From the NCBI RefSeq assembly GCF_025766255.1, contig NW_026516699.1:1-64000 (forward strand): a stretch of 64,000 nucleotides of DNA, given 5' to 3'. The stretch comes from Zychaea mexicana (Eukaryota > Mucoromycota > Mucoromycetes > Mucorales > Lichtheimiaceae). The notes below the pieces were generated by a model that had not been told where the DNA came from, ran no database searches, and saw nothing but the letters and a program-made list of their open reading frames with translations. A program made the translations under genes and the position numbers. Below, one piece after another: positions 12,956 through 23,600 of the stretch (within the stretch, counting starts at the first letter, position 1; each line of letters starts with the position of its first letter).

Positions 12956-14382
12956 TCCGTGGTTCTTCCACATGCGTATCATAACAACAGACTCATGATG
13001 GGTTATAATCCACGCTATATGAAAAGTGCGTGATTAAATCAGTATGAGAACTAATCGTGTTGAAGAGTATATCGTTCCTCATCAACTACATCATCGATGG
13101 GATCAGGGCAACCGTGCTCGTCAACTACATGACCCTGTAGCAAGGATTTGCCAAAGTTAATTTTGTACGACTACTTTCCCGTTCAACACGGCTTGCGATT
13201 TGTCATCATGCGGAAGGATTTCTGGGGAAAGTACGACTTTTTATTCATGTCAAGATGAGGCCCGTGCCTTTTTACAAGAGGCTTATGAAAGGCCCCTCAC
13301 GAACGATCGGACTTGCTTATTATTGGTGATAAGACCTCTTGCCCATATGTTTCCCAGTAAGTTGGACAAATGCCATTGTTTTGAGGCGCGTGGTGTTGTG
13401 GGAAAAATGTTAAGCTGGTTCGGGAAATCCCATATGGTTTTCAACACCCGAGGGTATATTTTATATTCCTGCTCAGTCTGTCGGTGCTTTTTTTCCCCAT
13501 TCTAGACCCAGAACGTCGTATGTTCAAGAAAGATGGACACACGCTCATCTTGTGTGTCTACGGTTCAACACTTGCCCAATGAGACCGTGCAGATATAGCT
13601 TCATGTTGTATATAGTCAGCAATGTATAGTGGGGGAAAACGGTCGCGCGGGCTGGCGAGAGCGTGTGTGTGTGTGTGGACTCCCCGATGTTCTTTTTTAT
13701 ATGTACGATCAAGTGGGGTTCCGTTATCTCTGAGCGAAAGATGATTGGATAGCACGCAATGACTCCCACTCCATATTTGGCTCGTTCCTGAGTCATCCGT
13801 GCAACAAGTTGCGCTGTCTTTGAAAGAACCCAGCAGCACGGAGCGCTTGACCTTAAGTTTCTACAACACTTGTTGTTAGTTGAGAGTAGGACGATACCTG
13901 GTAACTCTGGGCATAGGGAAGATGCATACGCTTGTTGGCTGTAGCAGAGAAATAAAAGCGGGGTGATGGGGGGAAACGGGCAACAGAAGTGAGTGCGCCG
14001 CGTAAGTAGTGTGAATAAAAGCTCCGACAGAAAATTTTTTTCTTATTTACCACGGGCCACGTCTTCAAAGTCCCTCTTCTCTTTTTTCCCTCTCTTCCAA
14101 CCCACACTATTACTTTGTGTCTGCGCGCGCGTCTCTACTCTATTCTTTATTAACTAAAGCCTCGCCTTATTTATCTTATTGAAAACCCTGAACCCTTATT
14201 CACCCACTACACAACTTGTATATTTTCCCTAGTGCATCGACAGTTCAAGATGCACGCCAAGTTCTGATTTATTTTATCATCTCCCTTAATTATTTCCCCA
14301 AAAAAAAAGAAGCATTTTTAAAAAAGAAGTTTTTTTTTTAAAAAAAAAGAAAAGAAAAGAAAAGAAATCCCTTTACAAAAAG
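12956..14382. other. Intergenic, upstream region of GATA-factor gene
   Basis: No gene supported. The plus-strand frame at 13200-13505 (101 codons) resembles nothing I recognise. Contains a (GT)n run near 13663-13677 and, close to the downstream gene, poly-T/poly-A tracts and AAAAG repeats (about 14320-14367), typical of a promoter or 5' UTR. Confidence 0.5.
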
Positions 14383-14436
14383 ATGGCCTACTATTACATG
14401 TACAACGGAAAGCACGTAGGAAACGACGTCGATTGA
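14383..14436 (+). promoter_or_regulatory. Upstream ORF in GATA-factor leader (17 codons)
   Basis: A complete small frame starting MAYYYMYNGKHVG, ending in TGA at 14434-14436, about 155 bases upstream of the main ATG and in a different frame. No other ATG lies between it and the main start, so ribosomes would have to reinitiate or leaky-scan. It could alternatively be a first coding exon, but I found no splice pair that joins it in frame. Confidence 0.5.
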
Positions 14437-14591
14437 TACAGAACAACGCCCCCGCCCAAGAGAATACAACAACAGCAATATATTACAAGCCAACGAGACT
14501 ATTATTTACAAAGATACAGCGCCAGCGCCAGACCAAGTCAACACCATCAGTAACAACAACACCAACAACAACAACAACAACGACGATAAAG

Positions 14592-14963
14592 ATGAGCATC
14601 GATCCCATTTCGACTCTTTTCCAATCCACATCCCCCGAGGTCCAGGCCGATTTCCTGGCGAGCCTCTTGCAACAACAACAACAGCAACAACCCATGGACT
14701 ATGATCCAACCCTCTACTTTTCATCTCCATCTCCTTCTTCAGAGAGCTCGTCCTCTCCTTCATCCCCCTCAAGTCTGGATGACTCGCCGCCGACTTCTTT
14801 ATTGCAAGACGACGACGGGTTCTTGCAGGATCTTTTCGTCCCTGCCATCTTTTCCGACTTGCCACAACAACAACCATTCATCCCTCAAGACACTGAGCTT
14901 GCTTTCAAGCAACAACCACAACAGCAGCATCAAGACAATGCAACAACAACAACAACAACGGCT

Positions 14964-15001
<38 letters not shown>

Positions 15002-16028
15002 ACCCAAAAAGCCCAGAGTCAAGAAACCATTACCGCATGGTCAGACGACGGTGCCGATCAAGGTAGCTACTCAAAAATCCACGCGTCCTCCACGCAAGCT
15101 CGAGTGCTTCAATTGCAAGGTGACCAAGACCCCCCTGTGGCGACGGACACCTGACCGTGCACACACCTTGTGCAATGCTTGTGGTCTTTATTACAAGCAG
15201 TATGGTCAACACCGGCCCCTGCATGTGCGACACAAGACGAGCAGTCAGCTTCGAACCCATCCTTATGCAAACGAGCGTATCATGACTGTGGCTCCACAAC
15301 AACCGATGGTATCCATGCTTGCCACGCTGCCTCTGCTGCAGCCATCGATACAACAACCCCAACAACAAGAGCCTCCTCATGCTCAACAACAACAACAACA
15401 AGATGCTGCCACTACTTGTTCCATGCTTGACAAGAAGGACTTTCCAGCAGTAGCAGCAGCAACAACAACTTCAGAGGTGACTCCAGGCACTGGTGTTCAA
15501 TGTGCCAACTGTAGTCAGACACAGACGCCGCTTTGGCGCAAGAACGAACGTGGTCAGCCGGTCTGCAATGCTTGTGGACTCTATTCGCGTTTGCACCATC
15601 GTGATCGACCGATTGAGATGCGCAAGGCCAAGATTCAGCGGCGTCGCAGAGACTGGTCCTCGACGTGTTGTTCATCATCCTCTTCGTCATCCAGCTCTGA
15701 AGGAGAAGAAGAAGAAGAAGAAGAGGAAGAGCACGATTTTAGCATGATGGGTAGCAGCAGCAGCAGCAGCAGCAGCAGCAGTGATAGTATCAGTAGCAAC
15801 AACAGCTGTTATAGCAAGCCTGCAGCCATCATGGACGAGGAAGACTCCCGGTTCTTGTCGCTTTTGGTGCAAATGAACAAGGACCAGATGCATGGTTTCT
15901 TGGGCATGCTAGAGCGGCGATGCGATATCCTCCGTGCTGTCCTGGATACAGTCCCGCAACAGCAGCAGCAGCCCCCATTCAAGATGGAGCATCCTGGAAC
16001 CACTGTCACTACCACTACCACAGCTTGA
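14592..16028 (+). CDS. GATA-type transcription factor with two zinc fingers
   Basis: Encodes 478 aa from the first in-frame ATG (MSIDPISTLF); the frame is open further upstream to 14433 but without a Met. Two type-IV GATA fingers are present. Finger 1 is near residues 172-198 (CFNCKVTKTPLWRR, 18-residue loop, LCNACGLYYKQ). Finger 2 is near 304-329 (CANCSQTQTPLWRK, 17-residue loop, VCNACGLYSRL). Each is followed by basic residues that contact DNA. The rest is low-complexity: poly-Gln near 58-63 and 124-136, Ser-rich blocks, an acidic Glu run near 375 and a Thr-rich end. Two-finger fungal GATA proteins include the siderophore regulators (SreA/Urbs1), but the cysteine-rich linker typical of those is absent here, so a nitrogen or light-linked role is equally possible. 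Nuclear activator/repressor by family; target genes unknown. Confidence 0.92.
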
Positions 16029-16839
16029 TCTACTTTTTTTCATACATATCATCTCTCATTCACTTTCTTTGTTATCTTTTTTCTTTTCTATTTGATGGTT
16101 TTCCATATATTATACTTTTTCAAAAAAATAAATTCTGTGCACACTAATAATAACAACAACGAGACCTGGATTTGCCCCGCATGATCTAGGGGTTTGTGAA
16201 AGTCGAGTGTGTGTGTGTAAAAAAAAAGCGGGGCGACAGAGGGTCAGAGGGTCAGAGGGTGTGTGTTTATATATGCTAAGAAGGCAAGCAAGATGTGTGT
16301 AGATAGTGGATATGCACACACACAAAGGTGGGGCTGGTTGGTTGGTGGGTGGGTGGGGTTGGGAAGAAGGGATTTTTGAGAGAGAAGAGTCGGACGGAAG
16401 AATAGGGGGGGAGGTGTGGGGTGGGAGAACGGCCTTTATGCTAAAATTGTTGTTCGAAGGGCGTTCCAACGGAACCAATAGCGATGAGCTGATTTCAAAA
16501 AGAGAGAGAGGCGCACCCAGATCGAGTTGCCTCTCACTTACTGGTAACCCTCTCCCAATGCATGCAATTAAAAACAGTCTATGCACAAGGCAGCAGCAGC
16601 AGCAGCAGCACTTACTAAAGAAAGAGGTGATCATCTCTACTAGATACCCTCCCACCCCCATCTGCTATAAAAGCAAAACCCAAAGAGAAAACCTTGTTGA
16701 CTTCCTTCTTCTTTTTCTTCTTATTCATTTTATTTCGCCCGCCTTTTTTTCTTTCTTTCTTTTTAACATTTGCCTTTATCCTTGGAAGAAACAATTACTA
16801 CCATCATCACCTGGCAAATACAGAAAAAAAAAAAAAACT
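16029..16839. other. Intergenic between GATA factor and Q-rich gene
   Basis: 3' flank of the GATA gene with AATAAA-like sequence near 16126-16132, then G-rich and GTGTG-rich sequence (16207-16430), a (CAG)n tract near 16590-16610 and a pyrimidine-rich leader before 16840. No gene supported on either strand. Confidence 0.5.
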
Positions 16840-17469
16840 ATGGAAAAATCCCTTTTAGACTATGATCAAAGTCTAGAGGCATTGGAGAGGCAGCGAAAAG
16901 AGCTTGAGCTCGTCTACAAAAAGATGGGCCAGGAATGGGAAGCAAGGTATGCGCATCTTTAGTAAAACGAGTTCAGCTGCGGGAGGGGAGGGGAGGGGTG
17001 GTGGTGTTTCGTTATGTTATAAAAAAACTGTTTATACTCAATGTACTGATTCGGTCAAGATGAGTTTAGTGGCGCCGGTATTGGCTGGCTCGAAGCAACA
17101 GATAAACGACGACAACAACAACAACAACAACAACAGCCACCACCACCAACCAGTAGCAGCGGCCCGTCACCGGAATATCTACGCTCATTATTGAACGTCA
17201 ACGAGGCCTTACTCGCACAAAGCTTAGCAAACACGTCGGAAGATGCACCAGCGCCTGTCAAAATAGTACCGTCGTCATGTCCGTTGCCATCGCCCAACAA
17301 CAACGAGCCAATAGTGACCAACAAGCCAGCGTCTTACACAACCCCGCCCATTACGCCGGATGAATCACATCCTCTCGGTGCTCGATTGAATTACACGCAT
17401 ACCATGGATCCAATCGCGGAACTGAAAGCCTCTTCTTCTTCAACATCGTCTTCTTCTACTACGCCGTAG
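16840..17469 (+). CDS. Unrecognised small Q-rich coiled-coil protein
   Basis: Two exons, 16840-16946 and 17070-17469 (123-base intron, donor GTATGC, acceptor TTTAG), giving 168 aa. The acceptor was chosen because it alone joins the frames: EWEA-SGAGIGWLEATDK; the nearer CAAG acceptor would create a stop. I do not recognise the family. Residues 1-36 form a charged helix with heptad character (LEALERQRKELELVYKKMGQEW). A conserved-looking GAGIGWLEA follows, then poly-Gln and poly-Pro, a hydrophobic helix (PEYLRSLLNVNEALL) and a Ser/Thr/Pro-rich tail. The layout of two short amphipathic helices around low-complexity linkers suggests an adaptor or subunit of a nuclear complex; this is inference only. 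Confidence 0.72.
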
Positions 17470-18406
17470 CACGATACACACGTTATATACACACATACCA
17501 CCTTTCCCCTTTTTTATCGTTTTACCCAAAAAATAAAACCCCCTTCCCAAAAAAAAAAAAAAAAAAACACCATTTGTTCTTTCCTTTACTACTCCCCACT
17601 TCTCACCCAGCCTTTTTCCCCTTCAGTATAAATATGTAGGTGTCTTTCTCTCTCATATATTCCATCCCAATTAGCATATTTCGTCCAACCCCCTCCCTCC
17701 CAACCAACCCCCACCCCCTATTTTGGCTTCTTTTGTGCGCGCATGTGTCGCCTCATGTTCTTTGCTTGTGTAATAAGCACAGCAACAAGCGATTTATACC
17801 CGTCCCTTTTTTTTTTTTTTGTTTCTTCCCCTAAAGTGGCAAGATTTAGCAAACAAACAAACAGCAACAAACGCAATCTACCAAATGCTGTCAGAACTCA
17901 TCATCTGTTACAACTCAAAAAAAGATAGCATATATATATATAAAAAAAACAATTCTGCTTGTCCAATCAATTCTATTCTCTTTATTAAAGAAAAAAAAAC
18001 CATGTGTGTGTGTGTGTGTGTCCACGGGTATTACACATCCATTTACAGAGACAGAGACATGCAACTCACCCCACGATAGTGTGTTCTGTATATAGAAAAC
18101 TACAAGAATGTGATCGACGGATAGTAAAATTAAAAAGGATGTGAGATCGTCGCACAAGAAGAAGGTGGGTTTGAGTAACGGGATCTGCGTCCCAGAAAAT
18201 GATCATCGTTGGTTGGCTCTCACGTATATTACCCGTGTTACCCAAGCCTAACTTCAAAAGCTCAGATTCATGCTCCACTCTATTATCACTATTACTATGT
18301 TGTGAATGTATGATGATCTTATGACTAGTTGTCGTTGGCGTGTTTTAATATTTCTCTCTCTCTCTCTCTCTCTTTCTCTTTCATTTCACACATTTCATCA
18401 ATAATT
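17470..18406. other. Intergenic, upstream of Con7-like gene
   Basis: 3' flank with poly-A tracts (17550-17570) and T-rich runs, a (TG)n tract at 18003-18021 and a (CT)n tract at about 18353-18373 directly upstream of the start codon at 18407. No gene supported. Confidence 0.5.
18003..18021. repeat. (TG)n microsatellite
   Basis: About nine TG repeats in the intergenic region upstream of the C2H2-factor gene. Confidence 0.9.
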
Positions 18407-19439
18407 ATGCCATCGTTTGCTAATGCATCATCACCTTATGCTACAGCAGTAGCAGCTGCCCAACAACAGTTGGAACAACAAGAAGCTGCCGTGGTTGCTG
18501 CCGTTGCTAGTAGCTCATCGTCTACTCCTTTTTACTACCCTAGCACGTATGATGCCTATGCCCCGACTGTACCAGCGAATCCACATCATTCACCTCAACA
18601 GCACATCATCCAACAACCAAAATATGTGTATCATCCTACAACTGCTGCTCCATCCCTTCATCATCACCAACAGCATGCTCACGATGAAGCTGCAGCAGCC
18701 GCAGCAGCAGCAGCCGTTGCTGGTCATCCATTGCCACCCCTTTCACAACTGCTGCCACCTCCTCCTCCACCGCCGCCCATAGTTCCTGTTTCTGTTCCTG
18801 TAGTCACACCAGAGCAAAAGCCCATGTATCATCATCATCATCCTGTGTATGATTACACTAACGGAAACCGTCATCTACCATCCCCACCATCCTCGATCCA
18901 TGAACAACCCTACCCGCACCATCACCTCCACCCGCATTATTATCAACAACAGCAAGAGCAGCAAAAGCAACAACAACAGCAGAAAGTATTTTCGTTCGTG
19001 TCACTCCCAGGCGTCAATCAAAAAAAACGACCACGCCGCAAGTACCATGAAATCGAACGATTGTATCACTGTAACTTTTCAAACTGTACCAAAGCCTATG
19101 GCACTCTGAACCATTTAAACGCACATGTTTCGATGCAACAGCATGTAAGTTTGACCATTTGTGTATTTTTTCTGAATGGGTGGACCATGCGTGTCTGGTT
19201 GTCATGGGGGTTTTTGTTGCCATGGCGGCTCCCGGGGGGGGGGGGGCGGCGGCTCGGGTTGGTTGCTATGATAGAAAGGTCCTAAACGCATTTATTGATA
19301 TCAAAAACAATAGGGCCCCAAACGTCATCCTTCTGAATTTAAAGACTTGCGCAAAATGTGGCGGAAGCAAAAGCGTGAAGCGACGAAAGCGGTAAATGAG
19401 CAGCTACAACACCAGCAACCGCACTATTTTTTAAATTAA
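18407..19439 (+). CDS. C2H2 zinc-finger transcription factor, Con7-like
   Basis: Two exons, 18407-19144 and 19314-19439, with a 169-base intron (donor GTAAGT) that splits the zinc-finger region; product 287 aa. The N-terminal 200 residues are low-complexity (Gln, Ala, His and Pro runs, including eight consecutive Pro). The conserved part starts near residue 206: FSFVSLPGV, KKRPRRKYHEIERLYHC, then a C2H2 finger CNFSNCTKAYGTLNHLNAHV and, across the junction, SMQQH-GPKRHPSEFKDLRKMWR. This block, with a basic stretch before a single finger and the H-GPKR-EFK-RK-W tail, matches the Con7 type of fungal regulators, which control morphogenesis and cell-wall genes in ascomycetes. The unspliced reading would lose that tail, which strongly supports the intron. 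Function here is inferred from family. Confidence 0.9.
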
Positions 19440-20620
19440 AAAAGAAACCCTATTTGATTATGCCCGCCCTTTTTTTCTATATACGCACTCGCCCATGTTT
19501 TTTTCTTCCTTTCAAGATTATCATTACTTGTACATATAGCCCTTTTGTTCTGTATTATGCCCCTCGCTCAAGAACCCTCGACCATTTTTTTTTTTTTGCT
19601 ATTGATAACATCCTATATACAATTAATTAAAAATAGAAATTGTATCACCCATCCCACCCCCAGAAGAGGGAAATTAAAAAAAAAAATTGTGGTTGGGATG
19701 GCGGGTGGAAAAGTGGCGAAACTCTCGGATTTTCGGGTGGAAAGAAAGCAGTAGTAGATCTCGTCTACTAAAGCAACCAGTGGATAAAAGATGTAGCGGA
19801 GAAGGGCTTAGTATGATATTACATCCGACTTCATCTTCAGGCAGGGTTCCGTGCGTTTCTCTTTTTGGGGGATAGTAATGGGAAACGAATAAACCTTATA
19901 GCGAGATAGTAACAGCGATTCGTGGGCGAGAGACAGAAAGAAAGATACATGAGTAAGTAATTCCCACTCAACAAAATATTAAAAGGGTCCATTTGTTGTT
20001 TTTTTCTTCCCCCCTTTCATTTTTTTTTTTTTTTTGGTTCCCCAACCGCTTTAGAGCTTGGGCCCATCCATATTCAAAACAAAATGTTTTTTCCCCCAAA
20101 AACGATACGTCGCGTTTTAAGCAATAAGGGCATTGGACGGCAATCGTTGGGGTGTCAGTCACATCCCCGACAGTTTGGATCCGGACAATTGCAACCCAGA
20201 TCCCATACATTTGGGTTGTTCTGGTCTGTCTGTGTGTGTGTGTGTGTGTCTGTCTGTCTTGTCTCAGCTTTTTTCAAAGAAGCACTTTTGGTTCGGCTTC
20301 CCCCTTCCTACAACTGCTCAACAATCTTTTTTTTTAAAAAGGCGGGAAACAACCCTTTATCTCTTTCTCTTCTTTTTCTTTTCTCTTTTTCTTTGCTTCT
20401 TTTAATCTTTTGTTGGTGTACTTTTTTGTATATAATCTTTCTTGTTGCATATTCCCCCCCTTCCCTTTCAACTTCCTCCAACCCTCCTAGTACTACTATT
20501 ACTACGACGACGACGACTACTACTACTATCAATCCATCCTCAAAGCATCATCTGTCAACTTCAAAAAAGCATCCCTCCGGCAACTTACACCACAACTACA
20601 AACTATCATAATATAATACC
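19440..20620. other. Intergenic, upstream of ACC1
   Basis: 3' flank of the Con7-like gene followed by about 0.9 kb of probable ACC1 promoter and leader. The last 280 bases are strongly pyrimidine-rich (CTCTTTCTCTTCTTTTTC near 20360-20400) and then ACT/ACG triplet-rich. A (TG)n tract lies at about 20229-20249. No gene supported. Confidence 0.5.
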
Positions 20621-23600
20621 ATGGTCGATCATAAGAATGTACCCTCACACTTTTTAGGTAAAAGAGAAAAAGAATAAAACTTTTTTTTGTGTCGTCTAGC
20701 ATATGTGTTCGTGTGTGTATGTTATATCATCCAATGCCAAACCGAAATACTCATTTTTGAAATACTGTATATAGGTGGCAACACGGTTGACGCTGCACCT
20801 GAAGGCGCCGTCCGCGACTACGTCAAACAACACGAGGGCCATACTGTCATTAGCAAAGTATTGATTGCCAACAATGGTATGGCTGCCATGAAAGAAATCC
20901 GATCGGTTCGCAAATGGGCCTATGAAACGTTTGGCAACGAACGTGCCATTGAGTTCACTGTCATGGCCACGCCCGAAGATTTGTCCGCAAACGCCGAGTA
21001 TATCCGCATGGCCGATAACTACGTCGAAGTGCCTGGCGGTTCCAACAATAACAACTATGCCAACGTTGAACTGATTGTCGATGTTGCTGAACGCACGGGT
21101 GTCCATGCCGTATGGGCTGGCTGGTATGTACAACACTTTTAAAAAAAAGTGCTAGTCGCGTTTCACAAAAGAAGAAAGGGGGACATTGAATGTCAATGTT
21201 ATAATGGGATATACTAAAAAAATTTGAGCTTCTGTATCACCTATGATAATATAGGGGCCACGCATCAGAAAACCCACGATTGCCCGACATGCTCGCAAAG
21301 AGCAAAAACAAGTGTGTGTTCATTGGTCCACCGGCATCGGCTATGCGTTCGTTGGGTGACAAGATCTCCTCTACGATTGTTGCTCAGAGCGCAGATGTGC
21401 CCACCATGGGCTGGAGCGGTGATGGCATCTCCGAGACTGGCCAGAGCGCAGAAGGCCACGTTGTTGTGCCCGAGCATGTTTATATGGATGCATGCGTTCA
21501 GACGGCCGAGGCCGGTCTCAAGTCTGCCGAGAAGATTGGCTACCCCGTCATGATCAAGGCATCCGAAGGTGGTGGCGGTAAAGGTATCCGTAAGGTGGAA
21601 GACCCTGCCAACTTTAAACAAGCATTCGCCCAAGTCCAAGGTGAAATCCCGGGCTCGCCCATCTTTATCATGAAGCTGGCCGGCAACGCCCGTCATTTGG
21701 AAGTCCAGCTGTTGGCCGATCAGTACGGTAACGCAATCAGTTTGTTCGGCAGAGACTGTTCGGTTCAGCGCCGTCACCAAAAGATCATTGAAGAAGCTCC
21801 CGTGACGATTGCCAAGCCCGATGTGTTTGAACAAATGGAAAAGGCTGCTGTGCGTTTGGGTAAACTGGTCGGTTATGTGTCTGCCGGTACGGTCGAGTAC
21901 CTGTACAGTCACCAGGATGAAAAGTTTTACTTTTTGGAACTGAACCCGAGATTGCAAGTCGAGCATCCGACCACCGAAATGGTCTCTGGCGTCAACCTGC
22001 CTGCCGCCCAGCTGCAGATTGCCATGGGCATCCCGCTCCACCGTATCCGTGACATCCGTGTCCTCTATGGCGGTCAGCCCAACAGCGCCTCGACCATCGA
22101 CTTTGACTTTAGCAACCCCACATCCTTCGAAGTCCACCGCCGACCCGTCCCCAAGGGCCACGTCATTGCGGTCCGTATCACTGCCGAGAACCCAGACGCA
22201 GGATTCAAACCCTCGTCCGGTATGATGCAAGAACTCAACTTCCGCTCCTCGACCAACGTTTGGGGTTATTTCTCAGTCGTCTCGGCCGGTGGCCTGCACG
22301 AGTATGCCGATTCACAGTTTGGCCATATCTTTGCCTATGGCGAGAACCGTCAACAGGCCCGCAAGAACATGGTCATTGCCTTGAAGGAACTGTCCATCCG
22401 TGGCGATTTCCGCACCACAGTCGAGTACATTGTCCGTTTGTTGGAGACCCAGGACTTTGAGGAAAACACCATCAATACTGGCTGGTTGGATATGCTCATC
22501 TCCAAGAAGCTGACTGCCGAGCGTCCTGATCCCATGCTCGCCGTCTTTTGCGGTGCTGTCACCAAGGCCCACACCTTGTCCCAAGAATGTCGTCAGCAGT
22601 ACAAGCAAAACTTGGAGCGCGGTCAAGTGCCTGGCCGTGACATGCTCAGAACTGTCTTCACCGTCGATTTCATCTACGAAGACCTGCGCTACAACTTTAC
22701 CGTCACCCGTTCAGCTCCCAGCATCTATACCTTGTACTTGAACGGCAGCAAGACCCAGGTCGGTGTTCGTGAACTGACTGATGGCGGTCTTTTGGTCTCC
22801 GTCGGTGGCAAGTCGCACACCACCTACTCGCGTGAAGAGGTCCAGGCCACGCGTTTGATGATTGATGGCAAGACCTGCTTGTTGGAAAAGGAAAGCGATC
22901 CTACCCAGTTGCGTAGTCCTTCGCCTGGTAAATTGGTCAGCTTGTTGTTGGAGAATGGTGACCACATCAAGGCCGGTCAAGCTTATGCTGAAATTGAGGT
23001 AATTTTTCTTTTTTTTTGTTGGGTGGTGGCGCTATTGCATCATACAAAAGAGGTTGAGACTGATCACATATTCAGGTCATGAAAATGTACATGCCTTTGG
23101 TTGCAACCGAGGACGGTCATGTTCAGTTCATCAAGCAGGTCGGTGGTACCTTGGAAGCCGGTGATATCATTGGTATCCTCTCTCTGGATGACCCCAGCCG
23201 TGTCAAGACCACTTTGCCCTTCACTGGCACTGTGCCCGCATTCGGTCCTCCTCACATCACTGGCGAGAAACCCATGCAGCGCTTCCAGGCCACCAAGCGC
23301 ACCTTGGAATACATCTTGCAAGGCTACGACAACCAAGCTCTTGTTCAGACTGCTGTCAAGGATTTGACCGAAGTTTTGCGCAACCCCGAACTTCCTTACT
23401 CGGAATTCGCTGCTCTCATGTCGGCCATTTCCAGCCGCTTGCCAGCCCGCCTTGAGCAAAGCTTGCACGACCTTTTGGACACCAAGCCCGTTGATTTCCC
23501 CGCTCAGGAATTGCTCAACCGTATCGACGCATACAGTCGCGACAACGTCTCGACTCAGGCCGAAGCAAGTGCTTTGAAGACCATTGTCGAACCCATGGTC

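Noticed and set aside
13200..13505. 101-codon plus-strand frame between the transposon island and the GATA gene
   Set aside because: No motif or splice partner; probably chance.
14433..14591. N-terminal extension of the GATA factor
   Set aside because: The frame is open upstream but begins at TTG with no Met; Thr/Pro-rich leader-like sequence.
16110..16661. 183-codon minus-strand frame with a Cys run
   Set aside because: Driven by a CAG repeat and GTGTG sequence; no conserved region.
21265..22230. 321-codon minus-strand frame inside ACC1
   Set aside because: Shadow of the strongly biased ACC1 coding sequence; many similar frames occur across 21-27 kb.
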